DNA from: Xiphophorus maculatus
Taxonomy: Eukaryota; Chordata; Actinopteri; Cyprinodontiformes; Poeciliidae
Assembly: GCF_002775205.1 (NCBI RefSeq)
Contig: NC_036453.1
Span: 3,995,103 to 4,059,102, forward strand
DNA length: 64,000 nucleotides
Direction: 5' to 3'
Below are positions 36,401 to 43,910 of the stretch, piece by piece (position 1 is the stretch's first letter; each line of letters opens with the position of its first letter). Both the position numbers and the translations under genes were made by a program. Below the pieces are notes generated by a model. That model had not been told where the DNA came from. It did no database searches and saw only the letters and a list, made by a program, of their open reading frames with translations.

Positions 36401-39400
36401 AAATGTTAAACTTGTATCAATTCTATGCTGTAAGAGATCTCTTTAATGGAAAATGATATTCACTAGCTCTGGTAGATTGTGCTAAGAAAAAGCCTTAACC
36501 TTAACAATACAGTCTAGTTTCACAAATTGAGATGTGAAGGATAAAATGTGGCAGAGGTGGACTATGAATAATTTTGAAGTGCAGCATTAAAACACAGTGG
36601 ACTTGTGGGCTGTACATTATGGCATCTGATAGGTCTTTGCTATTGTGAACAGCCCAAATATATTAGTTATGTCATGAATCTCTTCAGATATGAAATATTG
36701 ATAACGATAACTTTTCTCCAGGTTGAAGACATTGGGATTCGAAGGGAATGTGTTCTGAAAGGGCTCGTCACCTTTCTTGGAGAGGATGCAAAAGACCTTA
36801 TTAAGGAATACTGTGTAAGTTTTTAAAGGTTTAAAGTTGCATCTCATCCCATTCAAGCAAATGGACAAATTCAATGTCAGTTGTTTTTACCTTCTTAAAT
36901 GATTTATGGACTGGCTTTTCTAAATGTGAACATCTGTTTGAAAAAATGGGGCAGATTTGGTGTCAGAAATGTAAATTTAACATGGCTGTATCCTGCTTAA
37001 ATCCAGAAATGGTGAATTTGCTGTTCAGCAGAGCACATCAACTTCATTTCTTGTTTACCAATATGCCAAACAAGTTAATAAGAATATGTTTTAGAGTCAT
37101 GGTATTTTGATACCAGCTCCAAAATATCTGACAAGCAACACAAATATGCATTTTGTATTGAGTTCCACCCTAAGATGACCATTGGCTGGATCAGTATTCT
37201 GCTTTGATATAAAATCTAAGAAATTGGTTTTTAAGCTAAAGCCTGTAATATGATGGAACATATATAAAGCTATATACATGTATTATCTTTTCAAAAACAT
37301 TAAAAATCACCCTTTGAGTTATTCAATTTGTAAAGCAACTTTGAACTTGGAAAATTTATCAAGGATATTTCAAATGCCGTAAACCACTCTTCAATTCACA
37401 AGCTGTACATCTTATACTTGGTGCTTACATTTACAAGGCTTTTATTTTCCAAATTCTGTAGTGAGAGATTAATTACAGTGTTCAAATTTTAACTCACTAC
37501 AGGGCAGCAGCGGAGATGATGCCCAGATGGAACTCAAACAACTCACCATGGCAGTGTTTGTGATTCGGAAGGAGGGAGAGGGATTGAAAGAACCCCCAGA
37601 AGACATTGGCATCGTCATTGAGGGAGTGGAGGTGTTGCAGGACCTGACTTCAGTTGCCTCAGCATGTGCCCTGCTTCTGGGTTTGATATATTCCCTTAAC
37701 TTGGCTTATCCAAAGGCTCTGCGCTTCACATTTGAAGTGTTCCAAAAAATCTTCATGCAGCTTGAGCAGCACAAGATGTCTCCCAAAGTTCAAAATTTGT
37801 TTGGAAGACTTCAGACCTCACAGTAAAGACACTGGCATGTTGTGCAACAGGACAGAAGATCTTCAGTCTTCTTTGTTTGGACAGAAGAACGCCATGTTTT
37901 GGAAGCTTAACACCTCAAGGAACTGCACTTTGTGAACTTCTTTTGGGACATTGTTCATATTAAAGCCACAAGTAATACAGAGTTTACTGGATAACAATTG
38001 ACCGGTATTTCTGGAGGATGTTTACTGATGAGGTTGTGATGAACATTATCATTTTGGGAGTAGGTCTTTTTTGTTTTTGACATTTCATAAAGTTACATGG
38101 TTCATCTCTTTGGTTTTGTGTGGGGAAAAAAATACAAGTTAAGGGGGAAAAATTAAAGTAGGAAAGTAGTAGGCTGCTGCAGTTTGTGGACATTTTCACA
38201 GAATTTTCTTTTTGCATTTTTTTTTAAAATTTGAATCAACAGATTTGTTCAGTGTTTTTTGAAGGAGGTTGAATGGATCTAGATCATAATGTTTACTATT
38301 CTGTTCTTTTCTGGTGTCAGTTAAATTAACGGACTTGGTTTAAACTAGGCAGCTATTACACCACATCTTTGTTTGAAAACTTGCCTAAATATTTTTTGGG
38401 TATTGCTCTTGTTTTCAGTGTAAAAATAGTCACTAGTGTCATCATATTTTATGTCAAAAACATGTTCTCAGCAAATGTTACGGTTTAAGAGTGTGGATTT
38501 TCTTTTTTAGGAGGACTTGTGTTAAATCTAAAAAAGCAAAAAATTTTTCCTGAGGAATACTTGTGTATTCTACAACCTCACACAGGGGTGTCCAAGTCTT
38601 GTCCAGGAGAGCTACCATTGTGCAACTTTCAGATGGACCCTATTTCAATACCACCTGAAGCTAATTTCTGAATTTACACACCAGCAGACATTCAGCTCAG
38701 CAGAGGCGTTGTAATGAGCAGTTCATTTGATTCAGATGTATTGGAGATGGGATGCATCTGAAAGTTGCAAGATGATGGCTCTCCAGAACTGGACTTGGGC
38801 ACCTCTGATCTAGCAGGTCGCTGAAATGTAATATCCCTTATGAAGTTTCAAAAGATTTGTGTAGCATGTTTAATGCATAATATTTTGTGAAAAACCTGTA
38901 AGTTTGTGATGTTTTCACAATAAAATTTAAAATGTTCCATTTGTGTAGATTTATTATTTTAACTGAGTGGAATTTCTGAGTAGCATGAAGGTATTTTACT
39001 CCTATTTTAAAAACTAAAATAACATGCTAAAAAAAACTTTTAAAATGATTTAAATGCAAGCTATATTTTAAGTAAAATGTGAGTGATAATTTAATTTGGG
39101 GTAGTTTAGTTTTTTAAGTTGGAACAACTTAAAATTTTGAGTTGACTTTCTATAAAATTAAGTAAGATGGATTTAAATTTTTTATTTGGAATAAAGTAAA
39201 TGAATTGATTAAGACTGACTTAAATTTGTCAAGTTAACCAAACTTAATAAATTAGGTTGGATAAAATTAATTGAATTACTTGTTACCAATTGAAGCAATT
39301 CAATTAAGTTGGATCAACTATTTTCTTTTTAGAGTGTATCTGGAAGCCACTGAGCAAAGACAAACGCTTGATAAATAATTACTGTAAAATTCAGAATACA

Positions 39401-41646
39401 GTTTAATCTGCAATTGCCGCTGGAGGTAGTTTCCTCTCTTTAACAGTGAAATTGCATTTGTCACCGTCAACCAGAAACGGGACACAGGTGCGCACCAACA
39501 CATGAAACAAAGGACACGGCTAATTACTGATGCACAGCCTTTCCCGAAGCCGCTAACTCACCTGCAGTCAGCACGTCAATGCAAAACTTTGACCAAGCGC
39601 CACATATGTGTTTCTGAGAAAGTGTACAATACAAAAATCGTGGTAGCTGCTTGTATTTTCTCTTAAGAAAAGTAGCATACTGCGTTTAGCTAGGCTCGTC
39701 TGCATTAACTAACTCGACAATTAGCAAGCTGTTGTTTTATGTCCTGTGTTTAAACATGTAACAGAGACACGAACTTTTAGCTCTGAACATATTTTAAAAA
39801 TGGATGGCATTATCAAAAAAACGACAAAAGTAGCTTACCTTACTATGACTCCAGCTCGCTTCGCATTTCAAGAAAATGTCCCGCCGAATATGAACGTCTT
39901 TGGGACAGAGGTCTTGGAAAAATTGGTATTCATCCGCGACTTTGCTTTCGACGTCCTTCATCTGGTCAGGTGGTGTTCCTCTTCTTCATTTAATATGGAA
40001 TTCTAACTGGGATGGATAACTTTATAAAGTCTGACTAAATCTTACATCATATTTAGTCCCTTATCAGATAAGGAGCGAATTTCCGGCACTATTTGTATCT
40101 CGCATTAATATTGCCAGTGGTGATCAGTTTTTATAAGATCCGGTTACCATTTTAAAACTCAGATTGTCAAGTTATGTTCACAACTTTAAATTTATGTTTC
40201 ACTGAACTGACTCACATCCTCGAGTTGAAATGCCGATAATTCAGGAAATTAAGTTGAAATTACATAACTCATTATGTTAATTGGAAGTAACTTATAGAAA
40301 AACGTTATGATAACTAATTGAGAGTATGACTTTTAACAGTGTAGAGATCTGGAAAAATTAAGAGACCACTTAAAATTGACCAGTTTCTCTGATTTTACTT
40401 TTGATATGTTTGAGTAAAATGAACATTGTTCTTTTATTGTATGAACTACTGACAACATGTCTCTGAAATTCCAAGCAAAAGTTAACTATTTATTTAATTT
40501 TTGCTTGAAAATGAGAAATTGTCAGAATAACGAAAAAGATGAAGTGCTTTCAAATAATGCAAAGAAAACAAGTTCATATTTATTTAGAAACCACAATAGA
40601 TTTTAGAAATAGATTTTTTTTTTACCTATTTTTCCAAAACAGCTGAAGTTCAGATTGGATGGAGAAACATTTAAACATTACTTTTAAATCTTGTCAAATA
40701 CTCCCCATTAGATTTAGGAGCAAACAAAAAACAAGGAAATACTCCAAACTTTTCATTTTTACATTTGTAAAAGAAATATTAAAAACCCTTATATTCTTTC
40801 ACTTCCACTTGGCAGTTATGCAAAACTTAACTTATTGTTTTGTCTTATTTCAAGTGTAGTAAGATATTTGCACTAGGAACTGCAGAACAAAATTACTTGG
40901 TAAGTTTTTGTGTTTTTGCAGTGAACGGTCAATTGACCATTCACTGCAAAAAAAAAAAAAAAAATCTTAAGTATTTTTCTAGTGCATATATCTCAGTACA
41001 CTAATTTACAAGTATTTTTCAGCAAAATATAGGACTCAATAATTCCTTAATATTGATAAAAACAACTAATTATAAGTGACGTAATCTATATAGTAGCACT
41101 TTTTAATCCTTATTAATGAACAATTGACTTAAAATTTCTTGCTGAAGTGTCACTTTAAAGTTAGTTTTGTCCTGCTAAAAGTGTACTAAGATATTTGCAA
41201 AAGTAACTAGACCAAAAATATTGATACGATTTTGTGTTTTTGCAGTTTAGGACGTTTCCAAAAAATAGTTAATTGTGCATGTCAGGATATAAAAACTTCC
41301 AGTTACCGAAGAGCGCGTTGGAGAAGCCGTACCACCGGCACCCGCAGGACCCGGTCAGCCACCTGCCGCGCACGCTGGCCGCGAAGCTGAGCGGAGTCCC
41401 GAAGAGGCAGACCAGCATGTCGCTGATGCTGATGTTGACCAGGAGCAGGTTGGCTGGAGTCCGCAGCCCAGGGTAGCGAGAGAAAACCAGGAGCAACAGA
41501 AAGTTGCCGAAGATGCCCAGGACCAGGATGAACCCGAGGGCAACGGCAACCGAGGTGTGAGCCGCCCGGCTGAGAGAGGAGTCCGACCCGGGCGGGTTCT
41601 GCTGCCCGCCGCTGAGGTTACTGTTCTGCTGAGTGTGGATCATCAT
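21421..41646 (-). CDS. tmtops: TMT-type (teleost multiple tissue) opsin
   Basis: A seven-helix light-sensing GPCR of the encephalopsin/TMT class. Five exons on the minus strand: 41646-41307, 24208-24040, 23277-23106, 23001-22777 and 21591-21421, total 1077 nt, 358 residues, all phases consistent. Recognisable blocks: GFILVLGIFGNFLLLLVF (TM1), LLVNISISDMLVCLFGTPL (TM2), RWYGFSNALFG, LSLLSFERYAMTL (E-R-Y of TM3), WTLPPLLGWSSYGPEGPGT (loop 2, near identical to TMT opsins), LLMVVAMVTGYLLCWTPY (TM6) and LLAKTSTVLNPVICVLLNNQ (TM7) with the retinal-binding Lys286. Exon 3 uses the second AG of TTAGCAG to keep GWSSYGPE. Intron 1 is about 17 kb because of two nested transposons; introns 3 and 4 hold hairpins and an inverted-repeat element. 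The paralogue number cannot be decided. Confidence 0.92.
22040..22210 (+). mobile_element. Tc1-like transposase remnant in opsin intron 4
   Basis: The plus strand reads VNYGDGSIMLWSCSEL near 22065-22115, matching the GGGSVMVWGC block of Tc1-family DDE transposases. A second related block, VEHGSGSIILWV, follows at about 22160-22197. Only these short catalytic-domain pieces remain. Confidence 0.55.
22253..22730. mobile_element. MITE-like element with 26-bp perfect inverted ends and T-rich minisatellite core
   Basis: Left end TGTATGGAGCTAAATTGGGG, continuing CCATAA (22253-22278). The right end 22705-22730 is its exact reverse complement. The interior (22290-22690) is a degenerate minisatellite of about 15-25-base units of the form CAGTTTCAAATCTTTTTTTT. 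No coding capacity and no clear target duplication. It lies in opsin intron 4. Confidence 0.75.
23023..23097. repeat. two adjacent perfect hairpins filling opsin intron 3
   Basis: Hairpin 1: CTGGTGAATTGAAGGAA (23023-23039) and its exact complement at 23047-23063, 7-nt loop. Hairpin 2: AGAACTTGACCTTTAAC (23062-23078) and its exact complement at 23081-23097, 2-nt loop. They share two bases. The whole intron is only 104 bp (23002-23105), so about 70 percent of it is fold-back sequence between donor and acceptor. Confidence 0.9.
23384..23900. mobile_element. unclassified dispersed element, copy 2, in opsin intron 2
   Basis: Starts CCTGCCGCAATTACAAAATT, TGCTGGGTGATAAAT and TTACGATAAACCATAATAAT, the reversed form of the element at 20150-20465 and 45067-45432. 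Ends near AAACTGCATCGATTTGATTG. No open frame. Confidence 0.45.
23930..23998 (-). mobile_element. hAT-type terminal fragment
   Basis: On the minus strand it reads GTGTCAAACTCAAGGCCCGT then GGGCCAAATCTGGCCCACC, the common end of a fish hAT (Charlie-like) element. Only about 70 bases remain. Confidence 0.55.
25509..27968 (-). CDS. SAMD3-like accessory protein of transposon A, open reading frame intact
   Basis: Four exons on minus: 27968-27051, 26965-26804, 26711-26619 and 25838-25509, all phase 0, 500 residues, no internal stop. The start follows acceptor TTTTTCAG near 27988. The N-terminal ~85 residues look PB1- or ubiquitin-like (LRVIVSESEIRRLSIEDIPS, then FEDPDFKNQLCNLTDIKDL as the acidic strand). 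A Ser/Thr linker follows, then WPDHFPIPKFSHDVELQLKE, HPCLRDPGSQKGWYSWFHSL and FKMGNYRQKLSSAGCPE, as in the many fish proteins named sterile alpha motif domain-containing 3-like, though no SAM domain is present here. The last exon ends in the hydrophobic conserved block VTLGFAMLMGVIYCINLKY. The homologue in element B shares order and exon layout. Function unknown. Confidence 0.85.
28600..29454 (-). pseudogene. truncated transposase of element A (zinc-finger head only)
   Basis: Starts at ATG 29454 after acceptor TTTGTGTGCAG (about 29478); open for 158 codons to the stop at 28978. MKWSCKFCNFVTYNERTIVS, CIYPNCLAVLKSHVDFAKHI, CELCTFSAPTKIKQYFLHLK and CPFAGCSFKSRVNSTFTAHK align with the four C2H2 units of element B's transposase. 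Beyond the stop another frame still encodes related sequence (QNFIQRRIASLLLRLQ, then EIVDELFDVGQ and NILKEHNCSSEELTASLTEA) with one further stop, down to about 28740. There the homology ends; the catalytic core seen in B is absent. The gene therefore suffered a frame change, a stop and a large internal deletion. Confidence 0.7.
30071..30171 (+). promoter_or_regulatory. promoter and noncoding first exon of transposon B
   Basis: A full CRE palindrome TGACGTCA (30071-30078) is followed by TTACGTAA, a GC box CCGCCC (30090-30095) and a YY1-type CCGCCATTT (30124-30132), then a donor AAAATA|GTAAGT at 30172. This is the layout of a TATA-less vertebrate housekeeping promoter. A second leader exon 31043-31074 lies between CTTTCCAG and AAG|GTGAGC. 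Both transposon genes start right after good acceptors (31856 and 34782), so one promoter could feed both by alternative splicing. Confidence 0.55.
31868..34552 (+). CDS. CACTA-like transposase with four C2H2 zinc fingers (element B), open
   Basis: A single exon after acceptor CCTTCTAG (31856); start ATG 31868, 894 residues, no interruption. Four C2H2 units at the N-terminus (CKDCKRVFSRRSELLKHYK, CACRFKTWNALLSHLSRNH, CPICDFNQLSTERDFFQHIF and CVFQDCVYQTNIYENYKSHK) probably bind the element ends. The core has the acidic blocks expected of a DDE enzyme: SLILYIDDFEICNPLG (D369/D370), CVVADNLAAHSLGGF (D461) followed by a CRFC zinc knuckle, and PDIVHDLFEGVVPFELAL (D552/E555). Then HFLEHYPHLI and LWSMRFEAKHSFFKR, conserved in animal EnSpm-type transposases. 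Assignment of catalytic residues is by motif only. No stop or frameshift was seen; the gene may be active. Confidence 0.85.
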   Translation: MWRCKDCKRVFSRRSELLKHYKLDHRHYGRGYSYPCSYLSCACRFKTWNALLSHLSRNHPVKQTVTKDLTRFKCPICDFNQLSTERDFFQHIFQHLKNKETVTCVFQDCVYQTNIYENYKSHKYRKHSDISNTFKTGITEKKQLDCGEELCVSSGTDIFDQDSTAQANQDHTFNETDSENLQRDIELKLASVLLKLESSFLVSNAAIDELLQELNYLIGSLSLPVTCRTVTQILHDHLCQFDQSVIEKLARALCETNPVNKAIGDKGSLSSAWRRKQFYKRHFKVVEPEEYILDKKNNKSFQYVSILKSLQQVLDCEVILDQTDNLNCVNKLLQRSSVHTYRSFYDGSFFSENELLCKEESISLILYIDDFEICNPLGTSKRKHKICGLYWILGNLPQGCNSNLSSIYLAALIKTNDLKCYGYEKVLEPLLNELVILEQEGVFVSKLGRAVKGTVQCVVADNLAAHSLGGFVENFTGSYICRFCLAVKTDIQTTEVRSGAFTLRTKSIHADHLKILQEREFPSYQGVKSTSILSHLLYFDITTGLPPDIVHDLFEGVVPFELALCLGVLIKKKYFTLVSLNDAIASFNFKGTDKTNRPHPIALNFEAKKSVGGNAHENWSLIRFLPLLIGHRVQHEEPAWQILTDLRDIVDLVVCPIHTEDSIAYLDFKISEHRTQFQEVFPNCDLKPKHHFLEHYPHLIRQFGPLVALWSMRFEAKHSFFKRVARNIKCFKNVLCSLAERHQYQMAHHLHLSGFPKPLLEVTNVSTVTTDVLDKGIVNALKQKFSNLATVCMTKSATFNGLKYRCGMILIHGSLGGLPEFIEIIQMVILANQLFFLVRKLEGWYVEHYRSYELKTSDKELKLVELQDLTDVYPLEDYRIRGIRLVTVKRYIHV
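34789..37826 (+). pseudogene. SAMD3-like accessory gene of transposon B, frameshifted in exon 1
   Basis: Exons 34789-35800, 35917-36072, 36722-36814 and 37503-37826 match the four exons of the element A gene. The start follows acceptor CTTTTCTCAG. The N-terminus is PB1-like (RLKVILGESNTEKLTLPDGI and LQYMDKDFGNDFFNLRSTSD). Then WPANFPIPIFSYDTERQLEK, HPCLKEPGSFNGCYGWKQRL and KYKMGNYRTLLKSQGCPE. Around 35635-35645, in a GA-rich stretch, the frame breaks and meets TGA (35644-35646); the conserved continuation RIELLAALKRRNNDRVIA is in the next frame. Loss of two bases from a GAGAGA run explains it. Later exons are open and end KVQNLFGRLQTSQ. Either a true mutation or a base-calling error. Confidence 0.8.
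38584..38815. mobile_element. hAT-like MITE inside element B
   Basis: Ends CAGGGGTGTCCAAGTC on the left and, reversed from the right, CAGAGGTGCCCAAGTC; CAGRGGTG is the typical hAT terminus. About 225 bp, no coding capacity. A clear 8-bp target duplication was not found, so the copy is old. Confidence 0.65.
40800..41247. mobile_element. two abutting MITEs with CACTGCAAAAA ends, head to head
   Basis: The first copy ends at about 40924 with TTTGTGTTTTTGCAGTG. After a spacer with palindrome GGTCAATTGACC, the second begins near 40943 with CACTGCAAAAA and runs to TTTGTGTTTTTGCAG at 41247. Both share AGATATTTGCA, TACTTGGTAAG-like and TTTGTGTTTTTGCAG blocks. The CACTG(C/T)AAAAA ends resemble those of element A, hinting at, but not proving, the same superfamily. 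They lie in opsin intron 1 close to exon 1. Confidence 0.6.
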
Positions 41647-42310
41647 TGCACTTTAACCAAAAAAGACTTAAACAGCAAAATAAACTGTATTCCCTTAAGA
41701 AAATTGACATATAATGGTGTTATATTCAGCCATAGCATAAAACACGCTGAGCTGAAAAATGATCAGGATGAAGGGAGGGACAAAACTTTAGAGCTGCTGC
41801 CAGTCCTTACTGTCCCACTTTTAATGGCACTTATTCAATTAATCCAATCTAACATTTATATAAATGCGTGGTAAAATCATCTCTATGAACGAGAAAGGGA
41901 ATGAGGAAAAATAGCAGCTCTTTCCTTATCAAAAACATGTTTTTAATTGTTCTTGATGCAATATTGCACAGCAGATTGGAGACCTCAATAAATGAGCCAA
42001 CTCCTCCATTATGCAAGTTTTGGCTGACTCGGAGGGCAGGCCAAGAATGCTCACACCCATGAGCCAAGATGCTGAGGCATTTCACTAATAGATGATCACA
42101 CTGCACTTTTGTCTCATGAAACTCTTCACTAACTGGAGTAGATTAAATAAATACTTAAAGTTCCCTGAATTTAACTGTGTGTGCGTGTTTTCCTTTTCTT
42201 CTCACAGTAGAAAATGTATTTCAATGCACCTAAAATCTAATACACATTATCTAAGTCATTATGTGAAAGCCAACCATGGTCCAGGAAGCAGTCAACGGGA
42301 CACCTTCATG

Positions 42311-42348
42311 GTGGATGGCTCTATGTTTTCCCACATAGAGCCATCCAC
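42311..42348. repeat. perfect 16-bp hairpin
   Basis: Arms GTGGATGGCTCTATGT (42311-42326) and ACATAGAGCCATCCAC (42333-42348) with a 6-nt loop. No flanking duplication. Confidence 0.85.
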
Positions 42349-43117
42349 AGGAAAAAGGAAGAGTGGACTGGACATGCAAACAAGAGATGCTTTTTACAGG
42401 TACAAGTCCAAAGGAACAGAGCTAGTGAGCAAACTACAGTAATGTTGCTTTATCAGCCAGAATAACATAATATTTATGCAACCACACTGCAGCCATGGTG
42501 ATGGGAAAAAAAGAGAATTTATATGTCACATTAAAATGAAAAAATACTATAGAAATGTGGCTCAATTATTTTTTTCTTTACTTGAGGATTGATCAAAAAA
42601 TATTTGTCTCTAATTCAAAAATGTGAAGCATTTCAGGGTGGTTAACTCCACTCGAGCTCATTTTCTTTAAAAATGGATTATCCCCTAATGACTTTCAGCG
42701 TAATAATAGCATCTGAAGTAATTAATGAAGGTGATGAACATCTCATTTTGGAGCTCTGCACATTTTGGAAATTTAATATTAACCATGGGGTAATATTCCC
42801 TACAGATGCTGGATTTTGTGTATTTTATTGGTCATAAAAGATTTATGTTTTCTTTTTTTTTTTTTTGGAGGTTATTAACTTACAGAATAAATTGAAGTTG
42901 GTGGCTACATCTAAGAAAACAGGGTTTGTGTTTTTCTTTTTTATGGCATAGATAATTTATTTAGGGCACAATTGACAATTTACTATTTTATTATCTGGTG
43001 GTCATCCGCTGATAGTAAAACAAGTGACTTAGGATTAGGGTTTCCTTCACACTGATATTAGGTTTTTCTAAACTCCTGCACTCCAGTTATGTCAGAACAG
43101 TTCTTGGATATTCAAAT

Positions 43118-43320
43118 TCAATAATATTCTATTGATCCCAAAGGGAAATTAAATGTTGTGACTCGTATTCAAATTCTTCAAAGAGTTATTGTAGATAGTG
43201 ATGGCTGTTGGCAGGAAGGATCTCTTGCAGCAGTCTGTATTACAGTGAATTTGAAGAAGCCTCTGACTGAAGACACATAGCATGCAGGTCACCATCTTAC
43301 TATTCAAAATATTGAAATTA
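43118..43320 (-). mobile_element. 3' end fragment of a non-LTR retrotransposon
   Basis: Read on minus, it encodes a short tail like CCKRSFLPTAIT and ends with TTTAATTTCCCTTTGGGATC then AATAGAATATT, typical of the 3' UTR of a widespread fish LINE. Only the end is present, as usual for 5'-truncated copies. The clade is not assigned. Confidence 0.4.
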
Positions 43321-43910
43321 TCTAAATTCTGGGGGAGGATAAAACTGTAGTGCAGTCCTGGAAAAAAGATTGTGAAATCATCCTGCAGTCATATTGACTG
43401 AAAATGGATAAAAACGATAAAAAATAAAGTGCGTCCTAACAGCTACCATTATTGTCGCCCTGTGGAAATGCCCATATCAAAACCCGCTACTGTGTTTATT
43501 ATAAACACAAAATTTGTGTAATTTGTAATTGCTTGGAGTAGAAAATTTTCAAAATATAAAATAGATTTGAAGAAAAACAATAAGGAATAAAATCTTTCTG
43601 AAATTAAAGACAATGGTGTAGATTACCCTAATATAAAGCCAGAGGGGCTATTGATCCCTAATAAATTGCATCTTCAGTCTGGGAACGGAGCGTACATCTT
43701 GACGCTGCAGTGACGTAGACAGAGGCCGTTTCCGTAGCAACTGTGGCCGGTCCGTTACCCGCAGCGGTCGCTGTTCAGATCAGATCCGATCAGTGAGCGG
43801 AGCGGAGCGTTTTTCTCGTCCGTTACCGGGATTCCACCTCTGGGTTGCGGGGTGTCGAGACACGGGGGCGGCGCAGTATCGAGGTGGGGAGCCCGCAGGT
43901 CCGTGCGGAG

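Larger units (their letters stand above)
29877..39336 (+). mobile_element. CACTA-like (EnSpm/CMC-type) DNA transposon B, inner element, nearly complete
   Basis: Ends CACTCTAAAAAGTGTA (left) and, read inward from the right, CACTCTAAAAAGAAAA; TA on both flanks. Length about 9.46 kb. Both subterminal 300-base zones are rich in AACTT/AAGTT units. Order on plus: CpG-rich promoter and leader exon ending 30171, leader exon 31043-31074, transposase 31868-34552, SAMD3-like gene 34789-37826, poly(A) signal AATAAA 38919-38924. It is inserted in the first intron of element A and in opposite orientation. A small hAT-like MITE sits at its 3' side (38584-38815). The intact transposase suggests recent activity. 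Confidence 0.8.
24561..40341 (-). mobile_element. CACTA-like (EnSpm/CMC-type) DNA transposon A, outer element, interrupted by element B
   Basis: Ends are CACTGTAAAAATAATT on the left and, read inward from the right, CACTGTTAAAAGTCAT; both sides are flanked by TA, the apparent 2-bp target duplication. Subterminal DNA is rich in AACTT/AAGTT motifs and has an 18-of-20 inverted pair at 24601-24620 and 25041-25060. Reading on minus: leader exon with donor AG|GTAAGC ending at 39839, element B inserted in the following intron, a zinc-finger transposase start at 29454, then a SAMD3-like gene 27968-25509. Without B it would be about 6.3 kb. The transposase is cut short, so A is not autonomous. Superfamily rests on CACT ends and transposase type. 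Confidence 0.75.
41647..43910. other. divergent intergenic region between the opsin and clint1
   Basis: Upstream of the opsin start no TATA box is obvious. A perfect 16-bp hairpin lies at 42311-42348. A LINE 3' fragment is at 43118-43320. From about 43680 the sequence becomes CpG-rich with TGACGTAG and CCGTAGCAAC motifs, which is probably the clint1 promoter and 5' UTR. Confidence 0.5.

Noticed and set aside
24561-40341. Possibility that the region is a Maverick/Polinton or retroviral element
   Set aside because: No polymerase, integrase, capsid or long terminal repeats were seen; content and CACT ends fit a plain cut-and-paste transposon.
42092-42442. 116-codon frame near 42,100-42,440 upstream of clint1
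   Set aside because: Crosses a hairpin, shows no domain or conserved motif, and has no splice support.
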